This document shows positions 46,736-60,051 of a stretch of DNA of 64,000 bases, in pieces (the first letter of the stretch is position 1; the number at the start of each line of letters is the position of its first letter). The position numbers and the translations under genes were made by a program. The stretch is from Schistosoma mansoni. Lineage: Eukaryota > Platyhelminthes > Trematoda > Strigeidida > Schistosomatidae. The notes beneath the pieces were generated by a model. The model ran no database searches. It saw only the letters and a list, made by a program, of their open reading frames with translations, and was not told the origin of the DNA. Where the stretch lies: assembly GCF_000237925.1 (NCBI RefSeq), contig NW_017386033.1, positions 310,001-374,000 of the forward strand. The letters are read 5' to 3'.

Positions 46736-47029
46736 ACGAGGGTAGCCAGAATGTATATTTCGATCGCAATCAGCAGATCGATCTAACTGGAGTCAGACAC
46801 AGGGCCACAACATAAACCATGTTTTTTACCATATTCGTAAGTGGATTACATTATCCAACTGATCTATTTTAGTTAGAAGATGTGTGGAGTGGCTGCTTAT
46901 ATATTCGCACTTTGAAATGTTGGAAATCTCAAGAAACCTTTAGTTTTTATTGTCAACAACTACAAACTTGAGTTAAGCCAATCATCGGTTATTGATACTC
47001 ATGTAGAATAACATTATTTTGTTATAGAT

Positions 47030-48905
47030 AGTTTAAAGTTTGACCGACCAGTTTAACTTGATGGTTCATTCCCGAAAACCTTCATGGATGATCTCCCGGC
47101 CTTAATAGTAAGTTTAGTTGATAATATTAGCTAGAGTCTTGGATATAGATGTCATCCTAACTTACTAGTCTCGATCTCTAGTTGTCCCAGTTTATAAGGG
47201 AGAACTAAAATCATATTGTGATGACTAGAGTGGGATCAGTTTGCCCAATAGTCTCTAAAATATTAGTCTTAATAGTTATCCAGTACGCAACTAAGGCTTG
47301 TAAACAGCAAAGCCCTAGTTCCGAACCTTAATGTGTTTTGATCGATCACATAGTGATGCTCTGTCAGGTTTCTGAACAAGCTCACACGAATGTCTGACTT
47401 ATAGATTACTAGCGTGGATGATGTGTGTCGAATGATCGGGTGCCTACACGAGTTAAACGGGAATGGTGTGACGAACCAGTTAATTTCGAAGCCACACATC
47501 GTGGTCAGTACCTAACGTGGATTACTCTTTCGTCGTATCAAGGTACCATGGCTACTTTTTAAGACCGTACAACACAAAGGACGTTATTGTAGTAACATAT
47601 TAGTGAGAGTAGGTACAAGGAAAAGATTACGACCACCACTGCATGAGACAGTCCATTACGTGCGATGAATTGATGCGCATTGGTTGTCCTTGAACTTGAC
47701 AAGAATCAGTGAACTGTTTGACATTCAGTGACCAGACTGCTGAATAATTTAGCTAGGGCCCAGTTACGTTTCACTGGCCCTATAGACTAGTGATATATCC
47801 TGACTTGAGAGCACCACTTTATCCCATTTACCGAAATACCGGCAGTATCTGTCTTTGAAAGGTGTACCGAAGAAGCACATAAACATTGTGAAGTCTCCTT
47901 ATTCAAACAATACCGGTCGATTCACAAATAGTGGTGAATTGATCTCCCGGGGTTCGACCTCGCACCGGGAGGTTTGCTTATTGACAGAATACTCAGGTGG
48001 GGAGGTTCTTTTTGGTCTACATAAATACAGTCGTCTGACCAACTTTACAGCCCTGTTTGGGGCTCATTTCACTTCCTGTCTAAGCAAGATGTTGCTTCTG
48101 GGTCGGTCTGCGTAAGAGCTCAAATTAATGGTTTTCAATGGTGAATTTGAATACTCCGACAGCTCCACTCAACTTGGAAGCCTTATCAGCCATGGTAGGT
48201 TGGCTTCTGATGAGAATGACATGGATTCAGAAAGCTTGCTCTGAATGCCTGTCTGTCAACAAAAGGGAATATAAACTGAACATCATTTCGATCTATTTTA
48301 CTTTTTGGCTATGGAATATGACCTTTAAAATGTGGGATATTCATAGGTTACTAGTAAGTGATCACAGTTGTTTTCTAAAGGTTGCACGCGAATGTTTTGA
48401 TGACTGAGTGAGCAGTACCAAGATCATATTCGTGTTGCTAAGCAAGGACGTCAAATCAATTGGTGAGGTAGTGAAACTCGATCCCTCTAGGTAGTTAGGA
48501 CTTGTATTACGTTTGTGTAGTTATTACCTGCCTCTATGAACAGAGTTTACTGGTAACCTTTTAAATTAGGGGAAAGCTAGACATAGCCAAGTCATAATGT
48601 GATATCGTTCAACGAGATCACTCTCTGTAAGTCTGGGACATGTCTGTTGGCGCTGACTACCTCTAGTTGAGGTCTGTGTGTTTGTCGTAATCAGTAGTTG
48701 GAAACGTTCGGTGACTTTGCTCAAAATCAATTAAAATGGTGCGGGCGCATGTACTATTTACCCTCTCTTAGATTCCGAATTTCAAAATTCCTTTGTACAT
48801 TTTGGTCTCTAATTCATTGTTCTCTAAATATATTCTTTATCTCCAGTCAATTACTATCACTAACACTTCTACTACTTTATTTTAAACCTTGCTATTGTGT
48901 GACAG
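47030..48905 (+). mobile_element. Strongly decayed LINE family-A copy
   Basis: Recognisable fragments are LKGVPKKHINIVKSPYSNNT at 47,850-47,910, DIHRLLVSDHSCFLKVAREC near 48,335-48,400, and KSIGEVVKLDPS near 48,450. The order matches the copies at 1-1,495 and 6.7-9.5 kb. It has many stops and deletions, and RT catalytic residues are lost. Confidence 0.7.
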
Positions 48906-48909
48906 ATTG

Positions 48910-49040
48910 AATGTTAGAGTGGTGACCTAACGATTAAGGTGTTCATCTTTCAGTTACTACGTCCGAGCTTCAAACCCTCACTTCACGTACTTCTATTTGG
49001 GCCACTGGATGGCATCATTAGCACGCACTTGGAAAATAAC
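48910..49040 (+). mobile_element. tRNA-like SINE piece
   Basis: GTGGTGACCTAACGATTAAG (A-box-like, near 48,919) and GTCCGAGCTTCAAACCC (B-box-like, near 48,961) are spaced as in a tRNA. There is no complete cloverleaf. Confidence 0.45.
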
Positions 49041-49221
49041 TCATACTCAAGTGCCTGGTGAGTGAGTTTATCTTTTCACTCTGAACTTATGCATATAAAT
49101 GCCAAGTTCCGCGGTGCTTATGACTAGCTTTCATGAATATCTTTAGAACAGAACTAATAATGAACAACTCAGCAGTAAGTTGTTTGTCTTCTAGCGGCCT
49201 TCGACTGGAAAACGACCTTAA

Positions 49222-50591
49222 GTATATACTTATTTACTTACTTGTACCTGTTACTCGCAGTGGAGTAAAGACTGCTGAGCAGGGTTCTCCAACCCACTCT
49301 GTCGTAGGCCTTCCTCTCTAGTCCTATCCAGTTGTTATTCATTCTTCTCATTTCTGTCTCCATTTCTCATAGTAATGTGTTCTTTGGTCTTCCTCTTCTC
49401 CTTTGGCCTTGAGGATTCCAGGTGAGGGTTTGCTTTGTGACGCAGTTGAGTGATTTCCTCAATGTATGTCTTATCCACTTCCAGCGCTTCCTCCGGATTT
49501 CTTCTCCCGCTGGATGGAATCTGGTTTGTTCCCTCCCACAGTAGGTTGTTGTTGATAGTGTCTGACCAACGAATCCGAAGTACTTTGCGTAGACAACCGT
49601 TAATAATTACTTATATTTGCTGGAAGATGACTTTCGTAGTTCTTCAAGTTTCCATCCCATATAGTAGAACTGTCTTGACTTGTGCATTGAAAATTCTCAT
49701 TTTGGTGTTGGTTGACAATTGCTTTGAGTTTCATATGTCCTCCGATTGTAGATATGCTGCTCTTGCTTTGCCGATCCGCGCCTTCACATCTGCATCAGAT
49801 CCATCTTGCTCATCAATGATGCTGCCCAGATATGTAAAGGTTTTCACATTCTCCAAAGCTTCTCCATCAAGTGTGATTTTGATTGATGCAGGTTGTATTG
49901 TGTCGGAGAGTCTTGCTTTTCCCTTTGTGTATGTTGAAACCTACTACTGCTGAGGCTGCTACTACACTGGTGGTCTCCTGCATTTGTTGTTGCGTGTGCT
50001 ACAGAAGAGCCAGATCATCCGCAAAGTTTCGATCGTCCAACTGCATCCTAGCTGTTCACCGTATCCCGTATTTCCTCTCAGATATTGAAGACTTTGTAAT
50101 CCCATCGTTCACCAAGCACAAGAGAAAGAGCGAGAGTGAGCAACCTTGCCTGACACTGGTCTTCACTTCGAACGAGTCTGTGAGCTTTCCTCCATGCACG
50201 ACTTTGCAGTTCAATCCATCATATGAATTCCGTATGTTGTTGACAAGCTTCTCAGGTACTCCGTAGTGTAGAAGAAGTCTTCATCGTGTTATCGTATCCA
50301 CACTATGAAACGCTTTCTCATAGTCAAAGTTAATGTAGAGTGATGAATTCCATCTAGTTGACTGTTCCATAATGATCTATAGTGTTGCGATTTGGTCAGT
50401 ACACGATCAATTCTTACAGAATCCAGCCTGTTGATCTCGAAGTTGGCGTCTACGGAGTCCTTCATTCTGTTTAACAACACCCTGTTGAAGACTTTTCCTG
50501 GAATTGAGAGAAGAGTGATGCCAGTGTAGTTATCAGGCTTTCCGAGATCGCCTTTCTTCGGAATCTTGATCAGGTGTCCTTCTTTCCAGTC
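49222..50591 (-). mobile_element. RTE-like LINE (family B), RT-containing 5'-truncated copy
   Basis: On the minus strand it opens at DWKEGHLIKIPKKGDLGKPD (about 50,590), then NYTGITLLSIPGKVFNRVLL and NRMKDSVDANFEINR. RT blocks are decayed between 50,300 and 49,980. The post-RT part follows at 49,870-49,600 (ITLDGEALENVKTFTYLGSI-like; SDADVKARIGKARAAYL-like). The C terminus ends near 49,250, followed by an AAGTAAGTAAATAAGTA tail. The 5' truncation edge coincides with the end of the inverted-repeat arm at 50,592. Confidence 0.75.
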
Positions 50592-51857
50592 TGTTAATTT
50601 TATGCAATATGGATGGAATAAACTAACAAGCCTTTGGTGACCTGATGATCTGACTCTAGTTTTGATAGACGTCTGAATATGTTGTGAATATAAATCTTCC
50701 ATTTAACTCCGTATATGTAGTTTTGGCATAGTACTAGACACTACAAATCTTTCGACTAAAAGGGGATGGGCAATAAATGTAAGAATTAATAATCTACATT
50801 TCTAAATTATATTAAATACGTAGATTTGTAAAGCTATTAATTCATCCACTCAACGTTAAACAAAGATTATGTCAATTGATTCGACTTCATGCTATCCTTT
50901 TCGGTTAGACATAAGCAACGTAGAACCTGGTACAAATGTCCATGGGTTCAGCATAACGAGATGAAATTACAAAAAAATCAGACTAATCAAAGGAGTGTCA
51001 CAAACAGTGGTGGCAGGAAAGATTAAGCAAAGGAAATATGATTAACGTAGAAATAATGAATTCATTGGGATAAGATTATATTGAAACTCAGTACCAAAGT
51101 AAGGACAAAAAGTGAGTACGTATGTCTCATTGTGATCGATTCCGAAATACGCCATTCAACTTCCCTATCTATTGATTACAATAATTGCACCCAATCTGGT
51201 AATCTACGAATAGGGGTTACTTAACTTTACAACATACTTTTATGGAATTTCACGCTGTACATACTATTGATAGGTAAAGTAAATTTACTGACTTATTCAC
51301 AGACATTTATTTGAACAAGATATGTATTGAATATGGTTATTGACTTTAAAATATATTTCGACAAATTAACTGCGTGAAATATTAAGTATATAATTTGAAA
51401 TTTTGGTATGACAGCATACAGAATAAAGTCCAGTCTTTAAAGGCCAAATGAAAAACGAACGCATAAACTGAATATTTAACTGTAAATTAACTACCACAGT
51501 AATCTCTGAACTATGTTACCTAAGATTCCCAGTCACTTGTAGTTGATATTACTAAGATAGTAGTTGACAATACTTCAACTCACTTCTATAAGTTTGTGCA
51601 TTGCTGTCGATGATGTTACCAACTTTAGCATCTATTGATTAATTAGTTACGTTGTGAAATTGATTGATCGTCCAATAGTGACTAATCTCATGTTTATCTA
51701 ATATGGATAAAAATTTACCAAACAATTCTAATTGTGACCATTAGTTTAAATGACTCAAAATTGTTTGTTCTGTCTTGAGATGTCAGATGGTGGATAACGT
51801 GTTAGACTGTGAACCGGTGCGACCTGGATTGTTCCCTTTAAGGTCCTAGGTATGCCT
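50592..51857 (+). repeat. Large inverted repeat, left arm
   Basis: It matches the reverse complement of 60,534-61,799 along its whole length. Paired positions always sum to 112,391 at the ends and in the middle, so there is no net length difference. By eye only a few mismatches appear (for example near 51,470, 51,545 and 51,610). The arm includes a diverged LINE 3' end (minus, about 50,900-51,165) and, at its right edge, a tRNA-like SINE segment (GTGGATAACGTGTTAGACTG near 51,791). Confidence 0.9.
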
Positions 51858-51889
51858 TGTTGCTCTAGTTGTCGGAATGGGCATCGGCC

Positions 51890-52130
51890 TCATGACTTCC
51901 GAAGGAACTCGGCTTTCGTCATGAAACGTCACAACTCTTCTAAATGAAGACATTCTAACTCCCAGGGTAGAGTTTAAATGGTTTGAATTACTTTTTTGAT
52001 TAACGTTTCTATAGCGGGTTAGTTTTATATGGGATGGGGTCGCTAACTCCGTGCCCAACACTCATTCTTTATCCGGACTTTGGATCAGCATTAACTCCAG
52101 AGTGGCTCCAGTCGGAGTTTAAAGTATATA
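51890..52130 (+). repeat. Dispersed repeat, copy 2, with hairpin at its start
   Basis: It is the partner of 33,185-33,415. It opens with a strong hairpin: CATGAC (51,891-51,896) pairs with GTCATG (51,918-51,923), and inside it CCGA pairs with TCGG. GAAACGTC follows immediately. Confidence 0.5.
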
Positions 52131-54435
52131 CTCCAACAGCTTAAATATCACATTTTTCTTCAATCGTGACCCAGAAAAGTGTTGATTCCTATATGTTGGT
52201 ACGAGATTTTGTTCAATCATTTTCGAATTTTGCGCGACTCCAGGTGATATTGTTCAGAACCGGTCCAGTGTTGTAAATGCACTTGTCCGTTTGCTTTGAT
52301 AACTATTATTGATTTTGAATTACTTTTCGTGTCATTACTTTTGTTAATTCCATGTTTCTTTACTGACGTGAATTATCAAAACCTGGGTAGAAATAGATTT
52401 TTCCAAAGTTGTAGGTTGTTTGTGTCTATGTCATGCCGTACAAACCTTAATCTCGTATGTTGTAAGTACGTTTTAATATGAATCTAGTGAGTTTCAGAGT
52501 GACAGGTAGATTGTGTAAAAGTTACGGATTATTTATCATATTTTCCGAAAAAAATTGAACAACGTTGAAAATTTCCAGGGAAATGTACGACATAACTGAT
52601 CAAATTTTCATGTCATTCATTAGTTCCTTCTCCGACATCTGGCTCTGTAGTTTCACTGGCTCTTTTCACAAAACAATCATGGAATCGAATTATTTTCGTT
52701 TTGTCACTTGTGCTTAGTGATGTTATTGGCTTTGTACTCCGAAATAAACACGTATATGTAACTCGATACTTCTTATTTGTTTGTATTCATGATCTCCCCT
52801 CGACTCTGGATTTATCCTTAACAGCTCTAGTGTGAGTAACCATGAATTCTATTGACCTACCAAATGCTAATTCACTACACAAATATTGCGACAGATATTA
52901 AAGAGGAATTTAACATTTGAATAAGTCTGCCAAATCAACCAACGGGACGATAATTTTATGTTCACCAGGGGTTTACCCAAAGGTGGATTCCGACATTTCA
53001 ATGGTAATTCATGACTTGTGCACTTCAACTATGTTGAACTTGAGACAGATATTATTGATGACTACAAATGTGACACTATATCTAAAACTGACCGAGTTCA
53101 ATAAGTATCTACTATTGATCAATTTCGAGTTAATAGTCAGAAGACAACTTTTAAGACTAAGGACTTAGTCTTGGATGAGATCATAAGTGTTCGCAGTGAT
53201 AAGGAGCGCGAAACTATGGCGAAACAACAACCCAGTGTTTCTTGGTTTCCATCAGTTCTCTAAGTGAAGTCAGTATGTGTCAAAATCCATATCCATGTAG
53301 TCAATTGTTAACTGTTTTTTGTAACTATATGAAAACGATGTTATTTCTGGGTTACAATTTGTTTGTCAGTGTTCATTCAGATCTACTGGTTGGATAGCGA
53401 AATATATTGAGGATCGCTGTGTTCTGTATGTGCAATGGTTTAGTAGTAAAGCTTTTGTTATCATTCTGAACATTATCAGCAAATAATTTGGAGATGAACC
53501 TTTGAATTATGTGCAGGTGATGTCCATCAGGACGATGGGGGCTTCAAAAATAATCTACCCCGCCTAGAAAACAAAACACCCTCGTCCTAAGCTTCAAGTA
53601 TTCTCCATATCAGTGGCTGATATTATGACCGAGAATTATGCTAAACATTAAAGTCATAGTTGACTGAAGAGTCCGTGACCTACAAACTGATTTCCTTCAA
53701 TCGCCTATGGAATTTTATCATGCTCACCATTTGTTAATCTCTTTGTGTGCTATTTTGCCAAATGAAAAACATATTCTTCTGATTGGTAGTCTTGTCTCTA
53801 ATTTTAATCACTTAGAAGCTTACATCAATAATTCAGTCTCGTGAGTAGCCATCAATCAGAAATATTGTGACTTCGCAGATCATATATCGGTTAGTATTGT
53901 TTCCATTCATTTTTACAGTCGAAAATTCGTCCGTAAAATCATTAAAAGCTTCAATAATAATAGCAATTTATATCTGCTGGCTAAATGAGTCATATAAGGG
54001 TAGCAATGAAACTTCTTTTGTGTTCCTTTAGTGTTCTCACCAACAAAATAATTAGCGTGATTGTTTTTAGCAAGACATATTCCAAGTAAATTGAATTGTC
54101 CACCACCTTACTCTGCACTCTCGATATCATATGGTTGATAACAAAAAGCATCAGTAAAATTCATTTTTTGTTTTTCAATTAACCTAGATAAATTTGATGA
54201 AATTATTACAAATGTTGACAGTGCTGGTGTCTTACTCTCACTCAGTAGTACTTCACTGTCCACTTGTGTTTCTCCAACAGTTGCGATGTGTTGCATCCCT
54301 AACTATACCAATCAAAATATAGGTTTGCCACCTAGTTAGTTAGAGTAACTTTCCTTATTCTCTACGTCATAAGTCCAATTCGAATCTAATAATAAAATTT
54401 CTATGGAAGAAGAATCTCCACGACCATGAATACAG
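52131..54435. other. No supported gene
   Basis: Long AT-rich stretch with only short open runs. No known repeat was recognised. Confidence 0.35.
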
Positions 54436-54439
54436 ATTT

Positions 54440-54530
54440 TATAATGTTACTATAAATCGGTGGTTTACTGATTAAGTATCTGAATCTCGATCATTAAGTC
54501 AGAGGTTTAAATTTCAATTTGCATACTTTA
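54440..54530 (+). mobile_element. tRNA-like SINE piece
   Basis: GGTGGTTTACTGATTAAG near 54,460 (A-box-like) and CAGAGGTTTAAATTTCAA near 54,501 (B-box-like) suggest a SINE head. It is decayed. Confidence 0.4.
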
Positions 54531-54880
54531 ACTTTAACAGCCATATGGTACCACTAGCCGTCACAGATAATATAGTCCATAACCCGCTCCATTTAAGCTG
54601 CATTTGACTTAACCATAAGTTTTTTACCAAAAAGGAAGCAGAACAAGGAAATTGATCCAATATCTTAATACTTTGATTTATAACAGTGAAATCAACCATG
54701 ATTATAAGGTCAACCATATGTGCAGACAGTGTGTATTTTAAATATGTGAGTCAATGCATAGTTTTTCCCTACTTGAAAATAGGATGGTATCATTACATTT
54801 TTCAAAAAGTATTCTCGTAATCGATACTCTATTATTATTAGTAGTAGTAGTATTATTATTTTAAAAAAATTCGTTTTCAT

Positions 54881-57800
54881 TTACATGCGAATTTTCAGTC
54901 GCCTATTGGGTGATGACACACGACTATAAGTTTTATTTGTATTCATAGATGGATGGTGTTTCGTTTCCAATTTTTGTAATTGACGTGTAACTCGACCAAT
55001 TATTTCAGCTTGTGATAATGGACGGATTGATGTTGGTGTATTTTCATCATCATTAGTATCATCTTCATCTCTTAGAATATAAAAAAATATAATTTTATAT
55101 TAGTAGTATATTATAATTTGATGTATGCTACATAAATTTTCAGTTCAGCAAGTGAATCATGCATTGAAAAGTTAAAAATCACCAACCAATTGTTCTTATT
55201 CTGGATAAAACATTCGGCAAATGTATAAAGCATTAGAGTTTGGCAGTACACCGGTTCAGAGAATAACTAGGTTATTGAGCTTTAATAAGCGCGAGATACA
55301 AGTAAGTATATTAAAGACATACGAACTATCGTACACACATGACCAAGATTAAACGTGAGTAATAAATAATGCCAAATAAATGTGTAATAGGATAACTGGG
55401 ATGATTAGTGTAATTTGTTTTCCCAGAAGTTAGAATAAATCTCTTAGACATTCAGCAATATGCGTTGCTTCATGCTAAAAATACAAAGTTGTCATTGAGT
55501 ATGCTCCAGACCTTAATTAAGGTTACAGAGTAAGTAGTTGAGGTATTTATTAAAGTAATAATATTACTGACAGGAAAATATAGTGAAAATGCTGGAAATG
55601 GTAAAAATAAAAAAAAAATATTTCTATTCTGAAGAAATTCACATATTATTGGGAGGTATTCATATGGTTCATTATTCTTGGGTGTTTACATCATGCAAGT
55701 TGGAGCATAAAAATGTGTAAGACTGAAATAAATAGCAAGCTTAAAAATATCCACATAAATGTATTTTACTCCAATAAAAATTGTCCTGACATTCAGTTTT
55801 CAATTTCAAAAAAATATCCACTTACTGTAAAGACGGTAATACAAGTGACGTATCTCTGTTTGTTCTCATAGTTTCCATGAAATTTGGTGCCAAAGTTATC
55901 TTCAGATTGTCTTGATTCATCTCATCGCTATGTCCCTAAAATGTTATGATAGGATCTATTTTGTCAGTTCAGTAAATAACATAATATAAACTAATACAGG
56001 GATTTGCTTAAACTAGATAGTCGTCATGTTTGAAATTGTGAATTTATTTTATAGTATAGGATGTCCATTATATATTAACTGGAATAATTTCATAGTAATA
56101 CTGAGTGAAAACTGTTGGAACTAACAAATCCTATCAACTTATTTCATAGGTATCAATACCAAGGTTGCACTTGATAGTTTTAAATAAATTTAGCATTGGA
56201 TAGAGAGTTAGCAATAAATGTATTTTTGTCGTGTCCCAATCAGTAAAAAAAATATATTTCTGACGTTTCGTTACTTAATGTAAGCCACTTCTTCAGAGTA
56301 AATGAATGTTTATTCTGAGAAAGTTGTTATAATGAAATGAAAATAACTTTTTTAGGTAATATATGGGCCTCACCAAAGAGATGCATCTGGCATTAATTAC
56401 CAGATCTCTGGGACAGCCAAGAAAACAATGACAAAGCCTCCAGAGGCTCTCAAGTATCCGAAGAGATTCTGTCTAATCAGGACCCGATATAGTCTTCTAG
56501 AATATCAACGTGGCATGCTTCGATTGGACGGTAGTATAACTTGCCTCCTTGTGGATTAGCTGACACATAATGATGTTATAGCCAATACTAATAGCTATAA
56601 ATACCCCATGTTTTTCTCTCCATTTTTGCTTCTTACTCCACAATCACTTCCTCGGCTTTTACCGTCTTTTGATTCGCGACTGTAGGGTTCTACATGTTCA
56701 AGTGCCGTTAGTTGTGTGCCGCATCTGACGTAAAACGGAAAATTGACATTAACTTATCGGAACAGAATAAAACTCGTATCCCAAATGACACTGATAACTG
56801 TTACTAACTATGAACAAAATCAAATCACGGGCAATATAAAAGATGTTATAACAAAAAGTGAGTGTTCTAGCACAGAGTGTTCGGGTTATAGGTAGTCGAC
56901 AGAAAAGTTGGTCCTGGATTTGGTGCTGCGTGGTATTTGTCAGAAAGGCGTATGTACAATAATGAGGGAATTGGTTCTCCCTGGTGGACTCGATCTCTTG
57001 TCACTCGGATCTACAGTCACAAATGTCACTAATGAGGTATTCAGACCACGACTGACTTCCTGTATGTTTCTGGGAATTCTACAAATGAGAATAATAACTA
57101 GATATCAAATATTTCGAATAAAATATTATTACTATTTCTTACTTTATTTTGTGAATAACATTTAACTGTTAGCAATTCATCTACTCTTTGTTCTAATACG
57201 TTAAGATAAAGCATTAAATTTCTTTCGGTTATTTGATCGCCATCACCGCCAAGCATTTCAGTTATTCGTGATAAATCACAACCAAGTTTTATGGTTAACT
57301 GTTTAATTTCTGTTTTAATTTGATCTAATAATTTATGTATATGCGTTGTACGATTTTCAGCTGTATTAGCTGCTTCTTTATCGGACTTGATTTGTGCCTA
57401 ATCATTGTGAAAATATAAAGGGGAAAACTATAAAGAATATGACATTCTACATTATCCAGTCAATCAAAGACATAACGGGACCTAGCAAAAATTTGTGTGT
57501 AAAACGATTAATCCCTTGATAGGTTTGGATTATACAATGAAAAGATAAAGGTTATTCAAGCGATGTGATATATTTGCTCAAAACATTTCGAACAATCTGA
57601 TCACAAATATGTTCATTAAGATATTGCACACGAAAGAACGAACGATCAGCTAAAAAAACCAGAACGTAAGAGGAAACAACGATAATAATAGTAACAAAGC
57701 ACACAATGTGAAAACCACTCTGAATAATAAATCAGAATTACAGGGGTAGGTTAGGATGTTAGAACAAACTGTTTCAACATACATTTAAAAGGTTTCAGTT

Positions 57801-60051
57801 TTCGTTTAGCCAATTCTTCAACAAACCTTAGTATACACTATTTGAGTAACACCATAAAGTCTGACTCGACATCAAGCGTACAACCAGTTTCAACCAAATG
57901 ATTCTCAATGAAGGAAGATGGTTATCTATTCCGTGATCCTATCCGATCATTGGGGTTAACTGTTTTGATATTCACTTAAGTGTATGATCAGTCTCCCTTG
58001 GATCTAAATCATCATTGCTCCTCCCTGTGTCTGTGTTTCCATGCATACGTGTAAAGTTGATAGATACAATGCAATATGACATAATTTTTTATACGATGCT
58101 TGTGATTTCGCATTAACATAGACCCTTTTGATAATGATCAGTTGAACCGCGTAAAATGTCTTACTCATGGCAAACTTGATTCTTCTCTTTGAAATAAGAC
58201 CATCTGAGTCGCCTCTGAATGGTGAAGCATCTACCATCGGGTTAACAATACATCATGTCTCATGATATTAATAGCTCTGTTTGTAAGTTTAAAGACCGGA
58301 TTTCGTAACTTGCTAGTTAATAAGTGTTTTTCAGAGGTGAGTCGTATAAATGTTTACTTTTGGACGTATTTATCAATGATTCTTATGAACGCTCAGATAA
58401 ACACCCTACATTTGAGTGTTTTAAGTTGGATGTATCTAAATAGGTCATTGTTGACCTTAAATTTAATTGAGTAAGATGTCTTTAGTCTAAATAGTCACTG
58501 TATACTTTGATCGCATACTTCTCATACTTTGATTAACCATTATTGTATATCATGCAGCAATGCGTCTTTACTACTGGTGTTATTGAACAAAACGAGGTGC
58601 ATCATTATGATGTAGCTTAAATTCATAACTCTTTGTTGCTTCTTTTTTTGAACCATGACCAATATTCTACCGAAGTCGTGAAGTCGGGAATGAATTATAT
58701 TTAAATGAGACCAAGGTTAAATGAGATCATAGGATATATCAAACGTTAAATGCTACAGAAACGATGACTATAAATATCAGTTTTTATGAAGAATAAATTG
58801 TCAATTACCAAATTCCAGGTGGAGATTCGTTCTGTTGATTAAGCCTAATGGGATGTATCTTACGGAAGATAAGTATTTCCTTGTATGCTCTCCTACCGTA
58901 AACATGAAGGAGTAAAAAAAATTTGTCCTTTAAACATGCAAGGCAACTTTCTGAACCAATAACTTTTGATGATAGGTTCTGGACAGTATGGATATAATAT
59001 TACAAAGTTAATTGTCCTTGAAAACGTCATCAGTGGCTGGTTCTTTTTGAGCTAGCTCATTGCTTCCGATAGTTTCATCAATAGCATCTCTACTTTATTC
59101 ATAAGTTTCTCAAGATGAGATCTCAATCCATATTGAGAGAAACCGAGAAGCGTCGACAACTTACATATCTACAGAAAAATATAATTTCATTCACTTCACC
59201 GTGTGTCTTTATTTTTCCTCAATAAAACTTCCATTTTTCACTTATATTACTTTGTTAAACTATTCAAGGTGGTTATGATTAGATGACTTGGTAATGGTAC
59301 AATTTTTGTATTGGGATGTTTGAATTCACTTTTTAAATAACCCGATTAGTATTGGGTCAGTGAAGTTCCCGGTCGAATATATCAGGCTTTGTTTTGTAAA
59401 ATTTTGATAGATTATATTTTGTAAGAACCACTGGTATCCCCAATGCCAATCCAAACAAAACAGATCAAACTAGATTGGAACCTATGAACAAGAGATCATA
59501 TCTACTGACTTCCAACAACTAAGTTTCTGCTTTCAACTCTGATCTATCTACTTCAGTTTGAGGAATCAGGATAGTACCATTAGTCTTTACATAGAATGTG
59601 AATCTCAATGATGACCACAAAAATGCATTCTGGATTCATGGATTGTCTTAATTGATAAATCAATAATTTTAATTTGCAAAATAAGTAGTAATACAAACAA
59701 AACGTACCTGTAATTCATTCATTCTATTAACTCTTTGCTTCTCAAACACTTTTTGTTCTTCGTCGTATTCATTGATTGTTTTCTCTATGTTTATGATATT
59801 ATCATTTAAGCATTCAATCTAGCCATTAATAATTTGTTTAAGTATATTATCAATTAGTCATTTTTTTACCTGATTATTTAATTCAGTCACATATTTAAAC
59901 ATTGTAAAGTTATCATCTTCATTACGTTTATAATATCTAGTCATTTGTTCAACATCAGATTTTCCAGTGATTAATTGTAAACGATTCATTGCTGATTCAT
60001 ATTCTTGGATTTTTAGACTTCTTTGTTGTTGTGCTATTTCACCAGTAGCAC
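54881..60051 (-). CDS. Outer dynein arm docking protein, ODAD1 (CCDC114)/CCDC63 type, C-terminal five exons
   Basis: Exons in transcript order are 60051-59870, 59818-59708, 57397-57143, 55935-55826 and 55070-54881. All have GT/AG edges and join in phase; the first begins with two bases of a split codon, so upstream exons are missing. About 282 residues are coded. Diagnostic stretches are ITGKSDVEQMTRYYKRNEDD then NFTMFKYVTELNNQIECLND, and LGCDLSRITEMLGGDGDQIT then LMLYLNVLEQRVDELL. An acidic stretch follows (LVLPSLQDEDDTNDDE), then PLSQAEIIGRVTRQL. These match the docking-complex family that anchors outer dynein arms to ciliary doublets. The protein is largely coiled coil and is expected in cilia and flagella. 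CCDC63 and ODAD1 cannot be separated here, so no symbol is given. Intron 59,869-59,819 is 51 bases; others are 0.75-2.3 kb. The N-terminal exons were not found up to 64,000. Confidence 0.85.
56255..56303 (-). ncRNA. Penelope-type hammerhead ribozyme motif
   Basis: On the minus strand the order is CTGAAGA (56,296-56,290), a stem-loop GTGGCTTA-CAT-TAAGTAAC (56,288-56,270, eight positions with one mismatch and one wobble), then GAAAC and GTC (56,269-56,262). This matches the minimal hammerheads described in Penelope-like retroelements, with a very short stem III. No Penelope coding sequence is adjacent. It lies in the ODAD1-like gene's intron between the exons ending at 57,143 and starting at 55,935, in sense orientation. 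Confidence 0.65.
56370..56720 (+). repeat. TATA-containing repeat-like block in an ODAD1 intron
   Basis: The block is richer in GC than its surroundings and has GCTATAAATACCCCATG near 56,597 on the plus strand. It resembles a promoter or an LTR-type segment, but no partner copy was found in the window. Confidence 0.3.

Noticed and set aside
49450-50266. Plus-strand open frames of 167 and 127 codons
   Set aside because: They are shadows of the minus-strand family-B LINE.
54831-54862. ATT/AGT trinucleotide run as a regulatory site
   Set aside because: It is a simple microsatellite just past the ODAD1-like stop codon, with nothing pointing to function.
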